DNA of 46,791 bases, from the NCBI RefSeq assembly GCF_000485795.1, contig NZ_AXZL01000001.1, positions 1 to 46,791 of the forward strand, read 5' to 3'. The notes under the pieces were generated by a model, which saw only the letters and a list, made by a program, of their open reading frames with translations, ran no database searches and was not told where the DNA came from. Made by a program: the position numbers and the translations under genes. This document shows positions 20,063 through 29,142 of the stretch, piece by piece. This stretch comes from Shewanella decolorationis S12. Lineage in GTDB: Bacteria; Pseudomonadota; Gammaproteobacteria; Enterobacterales; Shewanellaceae. Numbering within the stretch: the first letter of the stretch is position 1; each line of letters opens with the position of its first letter.

Positions 20063-21268
20063 CTATATCAGCGCAGCATCATAGCTTTTTTTCACGAATT
20101 GGACTAGCCGAGTCGCAAGATCTGCAGCATTTATTGCGTCAATTGGCCAATCTTTAGCATGTTGCAAGAGTGGCAAACTGACTGGATTAATGTTTTGCCA
20201 GTGATTCTTCACGGCAGATTGCTCACCTTGGTTAAATGCAACATTCAATTTAGACCAAGTATCAGCAATATTAGGGGGCAGATTATCGCAGTAAAGTTTA
20301 ATAAAAGCTTCTAATTTTATGAGATGATAATCATCTTCTTGCGGATAAATATGCCAAATGAAAGGTTTAGCAGCCCATTGTGCCCTAAGGAAGCTGTCTT
20401 CTCCGCGAACAATATTAAAGTCGCAGCTCCACAGCAGGCGATCGAACCCTTGTTGGTCCGTCATTGGCAAAATATGCAAGGTCAAATTATCAAGCTTAAT
20501 TTGCTGCCCAGGACTGAGTTCATCAACCTTGCAGGGCAATAAGTGTTGTAAGCTATTTAAGCTGCGTCCCTTGGGAATGAGAGCATGGATTTTGTCATCG
20601 CTTGTTGCACTGGCTTGCCAGAGCTCGCATAACGCGGGCAGAGAATCCGTTTCATAGCTAAAGACGCTATAGACAGTATCTTGTGCTTGAATATCCTTAA
20701 GGCCAAGCCGTTCAAATAATTGCAATTTATTTGCGCTATCCCGCTGCCATGCATCGCGCTCGGCAAATAGTTCCCGCTCACATATCAGTCCACCCGTTTT
20801 AGGTGTAAAGCCCGGGAAAAAGAAATACTTTTTGATGCCGCTTGCTTGCATCGACGGTAAACCATGGCAGCCATCAACCCAATCTTCTGCACTTAAATAC
20901 TCTAAATTAAGCCATAAAGGCACAGATTTAGGCGTTTGAATATGCAGTGCTGTAAGTTGTTGTTTTACTGCTTCGGGTAATTCGCAAGCAAAGGCTTCAA
21001 TTAATACTGCACCAGGCACAAATGCCACGGGCAGGGGTGTTGTCCAATGATTGATGGTGACGCCGTTAAAGACTTGGCTGTTAAGCTTTGGGTCAAGACT
21101 CGGTAAAATATGCGAAAAACTGTTTAAGTCATCGACCCAAAGATTAATTGGGATCTGATATTCATTGACTAACTGTTTGGCTAAACGCCAAGTGACACCG
21201 ATATCGCCGTAGTTATCGACGACAGTGCAGAAGATGTCCCAGTGTCGATCTTGGTGGTATGTTGTCAT
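20063..21268 (-). CDS. earP: EF-P arginine rhamnosyltransferase EarP
   Basis: Transfers rhamnose from dTDP-L-rhamnose to Arg32 of EF-P (inverting GT-B fold, former DUF2331). The 401-residue protein begins [24 protein letters not shown]; the Asp-containing [15 protein letters not shown] block holds the catalytic and sugar-nucleotide residues in known EarPs, and [19 protein letters not shown] is the C-terminal nucleotide-binding block. I use the ATG at 21268; a GTG at 21280 would add four residues, and neither has a strong ribosome site. A terminator for fldA separates it from upstream genes, so it likely has its own promoter and is co-transcribed with efp. Confidence 0.94.
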   Translation of the reverse strand: MTTYHQDRHWDIFCTVVDNYGDIGVTWRLAKQLVNEYQIPINLWVDDLNSFSHILPSLDPKLNSQVFNGVTINHWTTPLPVAFVPGAVLIEAFACELPEAVKQQLTALHIQTPKSVPLWLNLEYLSAEDWVDGCHGLPSMQASGIKKYFFFPGFTPKTGGLICERELFAERDAWQRDSANKLQLFERLGLKDIQAQDTVYSVFSYETDSLPALCELWQASATSDDKIHALIPKGRSLNSLQHLLPCKVDELSPGQQIKLDNLTLHILPMTDQQGFDRLLWSCDFNIVRGEDSFLRAQWAAKPFIWHIYPQEDDYHLIKLEAFIKLYCDNLPPNIADTWSKLNVAFNQGEQSAVKNHWQNINPVSLPLLQHAKDWPIDAINAADLATRLVQFVKKSYDAALI

Positions 21269-21305
21269 CGGAGTTATCACTTTTGATATTACGTAAAATA
21301 AGCAT

Positions 21306-21335
21306 AAAAAAAGCGGCGTTTAGGCCGCTTTTTTT
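21306..21335 (-). terminator. Terminator of fldA
   Basis: Arms GCGGC (21313-21317) and GCCGC (21324-21328) extend through flanking A and T runs to a stem of about 12 pairs. It lies 13 bases past the fldA stop and before earP, on the minus strand. Confidence 0.85.
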
Positions 21336-21347
21336 ACGGTAATAAAT

Positions 21348-21875
21348 TTAATCTTCTAACTCAGCTAAGCACATTTCTTCGTAGATTTGCTTAACCCAAG
21401 CGTCAACACGCTCTTCTGTCAGCTCGGGTTGACGGTCTTCGTCAATTCCTAAACCGATGAAGTGGTCGTCATCGACTAAACCTTTAGAGGCTTCAAAATT
21501 ATAACCAGCAGTTGGCCAATGGCCGATGATGATACCGCCACGGGCTTGAACGATATCGCCTATCATGCCCATGGCATCGAGGAAGTATTCTGCGTAGTCT
21601 TCTTGGTCACCACAACCGAAGATAGCAACCAGTTTGTCAGTAAAATCAATCTGTTCTAACTCAGGGAAAAAGTCATCCCAGTCGCACTGCGCTTCACCGT
21701 AATACCAGGTTGGGATGCCGAACAGCAGCAGGTCATATTCTGCGATCTGTTCTTTGGTGCTCTTGGCGATATCTTTCACCTCAACCATTTTCTTACCCAG
21801 TTTCTTCTGGATCATCTTGGCGACAGCTTCGGTGTTGCCTGTGTCGCTACCGAAAAAAAGACCTACAGTTGCCAT
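21348..21875 (-). CDS. fldA: Flavodoxin FldA
   Basis: FMN-containing low-potential electron carrier that supplies reductive enzymes. The 175 residues are of the long-chain type. The FMN phosphate loop is FFGSDTGNTEAVA (residues 7-19), the isoalloxazine loops are GIPTWYYGEAQCDW and GCGDQEDYAEYF, and the long-chain insertion is around GHWPTAGYNFEAS. The acidic C-terminus is typical. It is preceded by ybfE (55-base gap), the same order as in E. coli. In enterics fur follows fldA; here earP-efp lies downstream instead. Confidence 0.96.
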   Translation of the reverse strand: MATVGLFFGSDTGNTEAVAKMIQKKLGKKMVEVKDIAKSTKEQIAEYDLLLFGIPTWYYGEAQCDWDDFFPELEQIDFTDKLVAIFGCGDQEDYAEYFLDAMGMIGDIVQARGGIIIGHWPTAGYNFEASKGLVDDDHFIGLGIDEDRQPELTEERVDAWVKQIYEEMCLAELED

Positions 21876-21930
21876 TGTCTATCCTTTATGTCTAGTTCAC
21901 TTATACGTTAATCTTGCTGCTATCGATTGC

Positions 21931-22203
21931 TCAGCATTCTATTTTTTGCTGAAGAATTAATTCGATTAACTGGCTTCGGCTGATGTTACTGGCCAATGCC
22001 TGCTCATTCAAGGCGTCATATAAATCTTGTGACACCTTTAACTCTATTCGCTTTAATCCTTTGGCTTTATCCCGCTGGATCTGGTTGCGCTTATTGACCT
22101 TAAGTTGCTGGCTACGGGACAAAGGATTGCTACGTGGGCGGCCCCGGCGCTTTTCATTGGCAAAAAGGTCAATGGTAGTTCTATCTGTTGCTTCTTTTGC
22201 CAT
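21931..22203 (-). CDS. ybfE: YbfE-family small basic protein
   Basis: A 90-residue basic protein starting MAKEATDRTTIDLFANEKRR, closely resembling E. coli YbfE, a LexA-regulated protein of unknown role. The middle is rich in Lys/Arg (GRPRSNPLSRSQQLKVNKRN), and the C-terminal third resembles a ribbon-helix-helix DNA-binding fold (LKRIELKVSQDLYDALNEQA). I start at 22203; longer in-frame starts run back into the DUF2788 gene. I saw no LexA box (CTGT-N8-ACAG) upstream in the gap to ybfF, so SOS control is not evident here. Confidence 0.88.
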   Translation of the reverse strand: MAKEATDRTTIDLFANEKRRGRPRSNPLSRSQQLKVNKRNQIQRDKAKGLKRIELKVSQDLYDALNEQALASNISRSQLIELILQQKIEC

Positions 22204-22214
22204 GTTCTTATTGT

Positions 22215-22436
22215 TTAACCGACGCCTGAACCTTCCCAGGACATCTGGATAATACCTTTTGCAATAAACCCGGCGCAGCCGAGAAATAACACTAACCACA
22301 CAATAAATCGACCAAATTTCGGCACATTACCTTGTTTAAGCACATCGTGGATGGCCATGCCGATAAAGAAAAATATCGCGGCAAAAAACAGGTTCAGGCC
22401 GATGGTTTCAATTTGTTCCATGTACTGAGATAACAT
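22215..22436 (-). CDS. DUF2788 membrane protein
   Basis: A 73-residue protein with two predicted membrane helices (about 12-32, GLNLFFAAIFFFIGMAIHDV; about 44-64, FIVWLVLFLGCAGFIAKGII) joined by a short basic loop. Length and pattern fit the DUF2788 family, of unknown function, found next to ybfF/ybfE/fldA in Shewanella-like genomes. It sits 11 bases before ybfE on the same strand, so the two are likely co-transcribed. No catalytic residues are apparent. Confidence 0.8.
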   Translation of the reverse strand: MLSQYMEQIETIGLNLFFAAIFFFIGMAIHDVLKQGNVPKFGRFIVWLVLFLGCAGFIAKGIIQMSWEGSGVG

Positions 22437-22537
22437 ACTTTCTTAGTCCTCTAGAGTCTTCTAAGGCTAAAAGAGGCGCGAATATATCACATCAGCAAGG
22501 TGTCGGCTATATGATTTAGGTCGAGAATCATTGTCAT

Positions 22538-23314
22538 TTACACTGAGTGTTTGTCAATAAATTCAGACACAATTCGATTAAAAACAGCCGGTTTTTGGGC
22601 ATGTAGCCAATGGCCGCAACCTTCTAATGTTTTGGCCTGCGCCGCGGGAAATTGGCGCATGATCTCATCGCGGTGCTCGGCGGTCACATAATTGGAGTCG
22701 CCACCACGGATAAAAAGGCTCGGTCCGTTAAAGACTTGCTGTGTTTCGTGCTTTTGATTAGGCCAACCAATGATGTTGGGATAGCAGCTTTTTAAGCCAG
22801 TGAGGTTCATCTTCCATCGAAAACCAGTATCGGTGCGCTGAAGGTTTTTAAGTAAAAACTGCGCGGTCGGCTCATCGATGCCACCCGCTAATAAATGCGC
22901 TAACGCGAAGCGGCGGTCGGTGTGGCCTTCGAGTGGCAAACTTTCGAGTGCGGCGAATACCGCATCATGGCGCGGTTTGTAAGCAACAGGAGCAATATCG
23001 GCGGCCACCAGGCTGATGATGCGTTCTGGATAGGCAAGGGCAGTTGCCATGGCGATTTTGCCGCCCATGGAGTGACCAACAATATGCGCGCGCTCAAGCG
23101 CAAGTTCATCTAACAATGCCACCATCGCCTTAGCTAAGCTTGGGTAATCCATCTCTTGCCAATGTTCACTTAAGCCGTGATTAGGCACATCGACACGAAT
23201 AACCTGATGATTTGCTTCGAGGACCTGTCCTAGCCCCTTAAGATTATCTAAATTGCCAAAGAGTCCGTGGATAAGGAGGACTGCTTCTCCTTGACCTGTG
23301 GATGCAAAATTCAT
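22538..23314 (-). CDS. ybfF: Alpha/beta-hydrolase esterase YbfF
   Basis: A 258-residue alpha/beta hydrolase, most like E. coli esterase YbfF, which acts on short acyl esters and acyl-CoA in vitro. Visible are the oxyanion region LLIHGLFGNLDNLKGLG, a conserved RVDVPNHGLS, the nucleophile elbow GHSMGGK, and the catalytic His in GCGHWLHAQKP; the acid is likely in the RGGDSNYV region. The ATG at 23314 has AGG 11 bases upstream; an ATG at 23338 would add eight residues without a good ribosome site. It is divergent from seqA, the same arrangement as in E. coli. Confidence 0.92.
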   Translation of the reverse strand: MNFASTGQGEAVLLIHGLFGNLDNLKGLGQVLEANHQVIRVDVPNHGLSEHWQEMDYPSLAKAMVALLDELALERAHIVGHSMGGKIAMATALAYPERIISLVAADIAPVAYKPRHDAVFAALESLPLEGHTDRRFALAHLLAGGIDEPTAQFLLKNLQRTDTGFRWKMNLTGLKSCYPNIIGWPNQKHETQQVFNGPSLFIRGGDSNYVTAEHRDEIMRQFPAAQAKTLEGCGHWLHAQKPAVFNRIVSEFIDKHSV

Positions 23315-23528
23315 GAAGTCGCCTGTGCTGTGGTACATAAAGTGCTGCGGATTGTGCCCCTAATGGGTTAAGTTTGACAAGTCTTGAGGCGATTTTGAGG
23401 CGTAGTGCGCCGAACTTGCTGGCTTTTTCAGCGATTAACGCGCTTGTGCTAATTTGATGTGCGATTTCACGCATTTTTAGATTAATGATGCTTTATCAGA
23501 TTGATAGAGATAGATACACTGGGGCAAC

Positions 23529-23554
23529 GATCGCACAGATCCTTTGCGAGGATC
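23529..23554. promoter_or_regulatory. Cluster of three GATC sites upstream of seqA
   Basis: GATC occurs at 23529-23532, 23538-23541 and 23551-23554, 9 and 13 bases apart, within 81 bases of the seqA start. SeqA binds pairs of hemimethylated GATC sites at about this spacing. The cluster is inside an imperfect inverted repeat (CACAG...CTGTG). Autoregulation by SeqA and Dam is a reasonable inference. Confidence 0.5.
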
Positions 23555-23609
23555 GCCTGTGGTGTACTTTTTCGGTTAAGCCTATCGAATAACAAAGGAT
23601 AATAAGGTT

Positions 23610-24161
23610 ATGAAATACATCGAAGTGGATGAAGAGCTCTATCGTCATATTGCCAGCAAAACGGAACGTATTGGTGAGAGCGCCTCTGACATTCTCCGTC
23701 GATTACTCGGCCTGTCCATCGATGCGGTTGAACAAACGCAGCCACAGGCTATTAGCCAACCGAGTTTAGAGGCGGCGACGCCTGAGCCACAGGTTGCACC
23801 TCAGGTAGAAACCTTAGTCTCTGCGACCGATTTCAATCAATTGGTGGATGAGCATAAGTTAGCGCAGCAAAAAGGCGCCGTGGGCCGTTTCTTATTCTTG
23901 CTCGAGAGTTTATATCAACAGAGCCAAGCGCAATTCTCGCAAATTTTACAGATCCAAGGTCGCGATCGCCTCTATTTTGCGCGCTCTCGGGAAGAATTAC
24001 TCAAGGCGAGTGCTACCGCCAACCCGAAGGAAATCGGTAATACCGGATTTTGGGTGACGACCAACAATAACACCGCCAAAAAACGAGCGATTTTAGTCGA
24101 AGCCTTAGTGCAATTTGGTTGCGATGCCGAAATCGCCAACGGCATTGCCGAACGCGTATAA
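23610..24161 (+). CDS. seqA: Negative modulator of replication initiation SeqA
   Basis: Binds hemimethylated GATC pairs, sequestering oriC and organising newly replicated DNA. The 183 residues begin with the N-terminal multimerisation domain (MKYIEVDEELYRHIASKTER..GESASDILRRLLGL), then a variable linker rich in Gln/Pro/Ala (about 40-75), then the DNA-binding domain with GRFLFLLESLY, FARSREELLKASATANPKEIG and the GFWVTTNNNTAKKR loop that contacts methyl-adenine. AAGGATAATAAGG precedes the ATG. pgm follows, as in E. coli. It presumes a Dam methylase elsewhere in the genome. Confidence 0.96.
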   Translation: MKYIEVDEELYRHIASKTERIGESASDILRRLLGLSIDAVEQTQPQAISQPSLEAATPEPQVAPQVETLVSATDFNQLVDEHKLAQQKGAVGRFLFLLESLYQQSQAQFSQILQIQGRDRLYFARSREELLKASATANPKEIGNTGFWVTTNNNTAKKRAILVEALVQFGCDAEIANGIAERV

Positions 24162-24172
24162 CGCCTTTATCG

Positions 24173-24194
24173 ACGCCGCAATGATGCGGCGTTT
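24173..24194 (+). terminator. Hairpin between seqA and pgm
   Basis: ACGCCGCA (24173-24180) and TGCGGCGT (24185-24192) form a perfect 8-bp stem with a four-base loop, followed by only three T. It may be a partial terminator that lowers transcription into pgm, or an mRNA processing structure. Confidence 0.55.
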
Positions 24195-24232
24195 CCATTT
24201 AATTAACCGATTTTCCAGTAGGAGAGGATCAG

Positions 24233-25885
24233 GTGGCAATACATCAACGGGCAGGACAAACCGCGAGTCAGACGGATCTGGTGAATATTCCAAAGCTGAT
24301 GAGCCATTATTACAGCATCAAACCTAATGTGGATGCTGCCGAGCAACGCGTGACGTTTGGGACCTCGGGTCACCGCGGAACTGCGTTTCAAGCAAGTTTT
24401 AACCAAGACCATATTTGGGCGATTACCCAGGCCGTGGTGGATTATCGCCAATCGGTGAATATCGACGGTCCGCTATTTTTAGGTATCGATACCCACGCCT
24501 TGTCTTATGCAGCCTACGTGTCGGCGATTGAAGTGTTAGCGGCCAATAAGGTGACTGTCAATATTCAGCAACATGATGGTTTTACGCCAACACCAGTGGT
24601 GTCCCATGCGATTATTTGCGCCAATCGTGAAGCGGCGCTGACGGGTGCAGCCTTAAGCGATGGTTTGATTATTACCCCATCTCACAACCCACCGCAGGAT
24701 GGTGGCATCAAGTACAATCCTCCCCATGGCGGCCCGGCCGAAGGCAATATTACTGCATGGATTGAATCCCGCGCCAATGATTACCTGCGCGCAGGACTGA
24801 AGGGCGTTAATAAGCTCACCTATGCCGACGCGTTAGCCTCGGGTTATGTGCATGCCATCGATTTGATTAACCCCTATGTGGCGGATTTAGTCAATGTGGT
24901 TGATATGCACGCTATCGCCAAGGCTAAGCTGAAATTGGGCGTTGACCCATTAGGCGGTTCGGGTATCCATTATTGGGCGCCGATTGCCAAGCACTATGGC
25001 ATCGATATCACCTTAGTTAATGATAAGGTCGACCCAAGCTTTAGCTTTATGTCGCTGGATAAAGACGGCAAGATCCGCATGGATTGCTCTTCGCCCTATG
25101 CGATGGCAGGTTTACTGGCCCACAAAGAATCCTTCGATTTATGTGTCGGTAACGACCCTGACTACGACAGACACGGTATTGTGTGTCCGGGCACGGGGCT
25201 GATGGATCCTAACCACTATTTAGCGGTCGCGATTGATTATCTGCTGACCCACAGACCTGAATGGAGCGAGCAGTTATCTATCGGCAAGACGCTGGTATCG
25301 AGCGCGCTTATCGATAAAATCTGTGCCTTCCACGGCAAAAAATTACTCGAAGTCCCCGTTGGCTTTAAGTGGTTCGTCGATGGGCTAGCTGAGGCGACTA
25401 TTGCCTTTGGCGGTGAGGAGAGTGCGGGCGCCGCCTTCCTGCGCCGTGATGGCACGACTTGGTGTACCGACAAAGACGGTTTTATTCTGGTGCTGCTTGC
25501 GGCCGAAATGCTTGCGGTTACTGGCAAGACGCCGGGGCAACGCCATCAAGAATTAGTGGCGCAGTTCGGTCAAAGCTTCTACAAGCGTATCGACAGTCCG
25601 ATTAGCCTTGAGAACAAAGCAAAATTTGCCAAGCTTAATGCCGAAACCTTAAACGCCACTATGCTGGCGGGTGAGAAGATTGATGCCGTATTAACCCACG
25701 CCCCAGGTAACAATGCCTCGATAGGTGGCATCAAAGTGACGACGGCCAATGGTTGGTTCGCGGCGCGGCCGTCGGGTACTGAGGCGTTATTTAAGATTTA
25801 CGGTGAGAGCTTTATCAGTGAGCAGCATCTTGCCGATATCATTAAAGACGCACAGGCCTTGATTGATAAGGCGCTAAGCGCTTGA
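24233..25885 (+). CDS. pgm: Phosphoglucomutase (alpha-D-glucose phosphate-specific)
   Basis: Interconverts glucose 1-phosphate and glucose 6-phosphate, feeding nucleotide-sugar synthesis (including dTDP-rhamnose used by EarP) and glycogen metabolism. The 550 residues match the Pgm family. The active-site phosphoserine loop is [20 protein letters not shown], the metal loop is [12 protein letters not shown], the sugar-binding loop is [11 protein letters not shown], and the phosphate-binding loop is [16 protein letters not shown]. The start is GTG with AGGAGAGG nine bases upstream. It follows seqA by 71 bases with a hairpin between. Confidence 0.97.
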   Translation: MAIHQRAGQTASQTDLVNIPKLMSHYYSIKPNVDAAEQRVTFGTSGHRGTAFQASFNQDHIWAITQAVVDYRQSVNIDGPLFLGIDTHALSYAAYVSAIEVLAANKVTVNIQQHDGFTPTPVVSHAIICANREAALTGAALSDGLIITPSHNPPQDGGIKYNPPHGGPAEGNITAWIESRANDYLRAGLKGVNKLTYADALASGYVHAIDLINPYVADLVNVVDMHAIAKAKLKLGVDPLGGSGIHYWAPIAKHYGIDITLVNDKVDPSFSFMSLDKDGKIRMDCSSPYAMAGLLAHKESFDLCVGNDPDYDRHGIVCPGTGLMDPNHYLAVAIDYLLTHRPEWSEQLSIGKTLVSSALIDKICAFHGKKLLEVPVGFKWFVDGLAEATIAFGGEESAGAAFLRRDGTTWCTDKDGFILVLLAAEMLAVTGKTPGQRHQELVAQFGQSFYKRIDSPISLENKAKFAKLNAETLNATMLAGEKIDAVLTHAPGNNASIGGIKVTTANGWFAARPSGTEALFKIYGESFISEQHLADIIKDAQALIDKALSA

Positions 25886-25914
25886 TTTAGCGTTTACGCA
25901 TTCTCTTTACAGAT

Positions 25915-25954
25915 AAAAAACGCACTCATGGAAATCCTATGGGTGCGTTTTTAT
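25915..25954 (+). terminator. Terminator of pgm
   Basis: CGCACTCAT (25921-25929) pairs with ATGGGTGCG (25939-25947) with one wobble, flanked by A6 and T5. It lies 30 bases after the pgm stop. On the other strand it could also end the msrA transcript. Confidence 0.85.
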
Positions 25955-26005
25955 TGACAGCGATGAGAAGCAAAAGCTGCTCACTCGGATGCTAAATGGT
26001 TATGA

Positions 26006-26485
26006 TCAGTACTCGAGATGGCAACTTGGTAAGTTGTTCTTATCGATATAGTTTTGATGATATTCCTCAGCGACATGGAATTGCTGTAAAGGCACGATTT
26101 CAGTCACTATGTGGCGTAATCCCCAGCGGCCCGAGCGGGCAAAGGCCAGTTTGGAGGCTTCGGCCGCGGCTTTTTGCTCACGGTCGTGGAAGAAAATGGT
26201 ACTGCGGTACTGAGTGCCGATATCGCCGCCCTGCATATTGAGCGTGGTCGGGTTGTGGTTCTTCCAAAACACATCCAATAACTCGTCGTAGCTGACAATC
26301 GCAGGGTCAAACTCCACTTGCACGACTTCGGCATGACCTGTCTTGCCTTTTTTGACTTCCTCATAGGTGGTCGCTTCGTTATTGCCACCCATATAGCCGC
26401 AGGTCGCGTTGGTCACGCCGTTGACTTGTCTAAAGAAATACTCCACGCCCCAAAAACAGCCGGCACCGAAAGTTGCTAACGCCAT
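26006..26485 (-). CDS. msrA: Peptide methionine-S-sulfoxide reductase MsrA
   Basis: Repairs the S epimer of methionine sulfoxide in proteins. The 159 residues form the compact MsrA domain. The catalytic Cys10 lies in FGAGCFWGVEYFF, with the conserved GYMGGN and the Tyr/Glu pocket HAEVVQVEFDP. IGTQYRSTIFF and FHVAEEYHQNY complete the active site. A second cysteine near the C-terminus (LPSCHLEY) is a possible resolving residue. There is no fused MsrB domain. It is transcribed away from astE and appears monocistronic. Confidence 0.96.
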   Translation of the reverse strand: MALATFGAGCFWGVEYFFRQVNGVTNATCGYMGGNNEATTYEEVKKGKTGHAEVVQVEFDPAIVSYDELLDVFWKNHNPTTLNMQGGDIGTQYRSTIFFHDREQKAAAEASKLAFARSGRWGLRHIVTEIVPLQQFHVAEEYHQNYIDKNNLPSCHLEY

Positions 26486-26550
26486 GATAAATCCTGATAG
26501 AAGTCTAGATGGCTAAGGATTGTGATAAAACTCATGCCTAAAAGCAAGTG

Positions 26551-26580
26551 TGTCGACAAAATTAATCCTATGTCGACCAA
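26551..26580. promoter_or_regulatory. Spaced direct repeat TGTCGACmAA between msrA and astE
   Basis: TGTCGACAAA (26551-26560) recurs as TGTCGACCAA (26571-26580), exactly 20 bases apart, about two turns of B-DNA. It lies in the divergent promoter region of msrA and astE. Same-face spacing suggests binding of a regulator dimer pair, but I do not recognise the motif; it does not match the ArgR box that controls ast genes elsewhere. Confidence 0.35.
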
Positions 26581-26763
26581 ATGTGGCTAAGATGCTGTTG
26601 TTTTGCCGTGAAATGCGCTTGTTTGACCAGAATGACAGAGTAACGGCCCAAAAACTTGTGTTAGTATGGATGCGCTTTTTAAGGCGGGTAACGATAAGTG
26701 CAATGAAACAGGTAGTTATTGCCATCACTCCCGTCTCTAACACGCTATTTTAAGGAGAATTCT

Positions 26764-27798
26764 GTGTTACAAGCTCTGTTAGATTCGAAGGATTTTCTCG
26801 CGCTGACCCTCGCCAATCCTGAAACCCTCGGGGATGAGTTTAGTTTCACCTTAGGGGAACATACCCGAGTCGAGGTGTGGGACACGGGGGTCATCGTTTT
26901 TGAGCCAGCACAAGCCCAAGGTAAGGATGTCATTCTCTCCTGCGGTGTCCACGGTAATGAAACCGCCCCCATCGAACTCTGCAATACCTTAATCAAACAG
27001 CTTCTCCAACAAAAAATCATCGCCAAACAACGCACGCTGTTTCTTATTGGCAACCCTTTAGCGATTAATAATGGCACTCGTATTATCGACGAGAATATGA
27101 ATCGTCTCTTTAGTGGTGAGCATTCAAATCCGCCGGGATTAGTGAATCCAGAGCGGGTACGGGCGAAAAAATTAGAAGCCTATGTAGACCGCTTCTTTAA
27201 GGGCGCAGCCGCAGGGCGCCAGCGCATCCACTACGATTTACACACGGCGATGCGTGCTTCAAAACACGAAAAGTTTGCGATTTATCCCTATCGTCCCGGT
27301 CGGGCTTACAGCGCTGAGCAAATCATGTTTTTAGCGGCCAGTGGCGTGGATACCGTGTTATTTCACCACGAGCCGACGACGACCTTTAGTTATTTTTCCT
27401 CCGAGCAGTATGGCGCCGATGCCTTTACCATTGAATTAGGTAAGGTATATCCCATGGGGCAAAACGATATGACGCGTTTTATTGCCGCCCAAGAGATGTT
27501 TATGCGCCTTATCACAGACAAACCCTTAGCGCTTGAGCCATTCTCGGCGAATAAGGTGAATTTGTATCAAGTGTGTCGGGTGATTAACAAACATTTTGAT
27601 GATTTTGAATTTACCTTCGCGACCGATGTCGAAAACTTCCGATCGTTCCCGAAAGGCTTTGTATTGGCCCGAGAGGGTGGACAGGAAATTAAAGTCGAAC
27701 AGGAATTTGAAGCGATTGTTTTCCCTAATGCTAAGGTGCCCATCGGCAATCGCACTGTGATATGCCTGATCCCTTCAGTCGCGCCAGATGTTCGCTAG
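26764..27798 (+). CDS. astE: Succinylglutamate desuccinylase
   Basis: Last step of the arginine succinyltransferase pathway: hydrolyses N-succinylglutamate to glutamate and succinate. The 344-residue zinc hydrolase (AspA/AstE family) shows the zinc-binding [10 protein letters not shown], a later zinc His in [29 protein letters not shown] with the substrate-binding Asn/Arg, and the catalytic Glu in [13 protein letters not shown] start at the GTG at 26764 with AAGGAGAA upstream; an ATG at 26719 would add 15 residues but lacks a ribosome site. The other ast genes are not in this window. Confidence 0.94.
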   Translation: MLQALLDSKDFLALTLANPETLGDEFSFTLGEHTRVEVWDTGVIVFEPAQAQGKDVILSCGVHGNETAPIELCNTLIKQLLQQKIIAKQRTLFLIGNPLAINNGTRIIDENMNRLFSGEHSNPPGLVNPERVRAKKLEAYVDRFFKGAAAGRQRIHYDLHTAMRASKHEKFAIYPYRPGRAYSAEQIMFLAASGVDTVLFHHEPTTTFSYFSSEQYGADAFTIELGKVYPMGQNDMTRFIAAQEMFMRLITDKPLALEPFSANKVNLYQVCRVINKHFDDFEFTFATDVENFRSFPKGFVLAREGGQEIKVEQEFEAIVFPNAKVPIGNRTVICLIPSVAPDVR

Positions 27799-27872
27799 TT
27801 TTGTAAAGCATTATATACATGCCCACAGGGGATTAGTTGTCGTTTGAACTGTGCCAACGGTTGATAGGTAGT

Positions 27873-27886
27873 TTACGTTAACGTAA
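27873..27886. promoter_or_regulatory. Perfect palindrome, LiuR-like operator, upstream of bkd
   Basis: TTACGTTAACGTAA is a perfect 14-bp palindrome, extended by T/T on the flanks, 75 bases before the E1alpha start. The MerR-family regulator LiuR of branched-chain amino acid degradation in gammaproteobacteria is described with ACGT-containing palindromes of this form. The match in sequence and in target gene make a LiuR site likely, though assigned from memory. Confidence 0.6.
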
Positions 27887-27960
27887 TGTTCATCCGGCAT
27901 ATTCGTATAAATTAGGCGTTGTGGATTTTCCATGGCGTAACGAGATAACAAGAGCACAAT

Positions 27961-29139
27961 ATGAGCAAAGCAACACTCAACACTGATACAGTGCACCGTG
28001 TCGGCTTCTTGGATAAGGCATCGCTTCACATTCCTATCCTTCGAATTCTACAAGCAGACGGCACTACCTATGAAACCGCGGTTTTGCCTGTAATAGATGA
28101 AGCCTTAGCCACCAAAATTTACGATACTTGCGTATTCACGCGGGTACTCGACGAACGTATGTTAGGCGCGCAGCGTCAGGGGCGGATCAGCTTCTATATG
28201 ACCTGTACAGGTGAAGAAGCGGCGATCGTTGGTAGTGTCGCGGCGCTGGACGCTGAGGACGTGATCCTCGCGCAATATCGCGAACATGCGGCGCTGCGTT
28301 ACCGTGGTTTTACCACTGAGCAGTTTATGAACCAAATGTTCAGCAATGAGAAGGACTTAGGTAAAGGTCGCCAGATGCCAATCCACTATGGCTGTGCGGC
28401 GTTAAACTACCAAACCATTTCATCGCCACTGGCTACGCAAATTCCGCAAGCGACAGGTGTCGGTTATAGCTTGAAAATGCAGGGCAAACGTAATGTTGCC
28501 GTCTGTTATTTCGGTGAAGGCGCTGCGTCTGAAGGTGACTTCCACGCCGGCTTGAATATGGCGGCGGTGTTAAAATGCCCGGTGATTTTCTTCTGCCGTA
28601 ACAATGGTTATGCGATTTCCACCCCAACTGAAGAGCAATTTGCCGGTAACGGTATTGCTAGCCGCGGTGTGGGTTACGGTATGCACACCATTCGTGTCGA
28701 CGGTAACGATATGCTGGCGGTATTAGCGGCAACGCAACAAGCGCGTGCCTATGCGATTGAGCACAATGCCCCCGTGTTGATTGAGGCCATGACTTATCGC
28801 CTCGGCGCCCACTCATCTTCTGACGATCCTTCTGGTTATCGCTCAAAAGAAGAAGAGGCGAAATGGCAACAACATGATCCGGTCAAACGCTTCAAATTGT
28901 GGTTAATCAACAAAGGCTGGTTGGCCGAGGCCGATGATGCTCAGCGTTACGAAAAGTACCGTGAAGAAGTGTTAGCCGCCGTTAAAGTCGCTGAAAAATT
29001 ACCTATCCCTATGCTGGATGAGATTATTGAAGACGTGTACGACAAGCCGACGCCAGCGCTGAAAAAGCAGTTGAGTGAGCTTAAAGAACACATCAAGAAA
29101 TATCCGCAATCCTATCCCAAAAGTGCAGGGAGGCTATAA
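27961..29139 (+). CDS. bkdA1: Branched-chain 2-oxoacid dehydrogenase E1 alpha subunit
   Basis: Thiamine diphosphate-dependent decarboxylation of 2-oxo acids from Leu, Ile and Val, together with the beta subunit. The 392 residues carry the ThDP motif GEGAASEGDFHAGLNMA ending with CRNNGYAIST, and the E1 activation loop YRLGAHSSSDDPSGYRS. The N-terminal LQADGTTYE is typical of BCKDH rather than pyruvate dehydrogenase E1. The first of three genes; E1beta follows after three bases. A palindromic operator lies upstream. A role in branched fatty acid primer supply is also possible. Confidence 0.94.
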   Translation: MSKATLNTDTVHRVGFLDKASLHIPILRILQADGTTYETAVLPVIDEALATKIYDTCVFTRVLDERMLGAQRQGRISFYMTCTGEEAAIVGSVAALDAEDVILAQYREHAALRYRGFTTEQFMNQMFSNEKDLGKGRQMPIHYGCAALNYQTISSPLATQIPQATGVGYSLKMQGKRNVAVCYFGEGAASEGDFHAGLNMAAVLKCPVIFFCRNNGYAISTPTEEQFAGNGIASRGVGYGMHTIRVDGNDMLAVLAATQQARAYAIEHNAPVLIEAMTYRLGAHSSSDDPSGYRSKEEEAKWQQHDPVKRFKLWLINKGWLAEADDAQRYEKYREEVLAAVKVAEKLPIPMLDEIIEDVYDKPTPALKKQLSELKEHIKKYPQSYPKSAGRL

Positions 29140-29142
29140 GCC

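Noticed and set aside
21876..22537. Search for a LexA box near ybfE
   Set aside because: No CTGT-N8-ACAG was found near ybfE or in the gap before DUF2788, so SOS control was not annotated.
23244..23474. A minus-strand ORF overlapping the 5' end of ybfF in another frame
   Set aside because: No ribosome site, mixed composition, and it cuts into the well-supported ybfF.
26513..26743. A 76-residue minus-strand ORF between msrA and astE with a hydrophobic start
   Set aside because: It covers the promoter gap, has no ribosome site and no conserved features; more likely chance.
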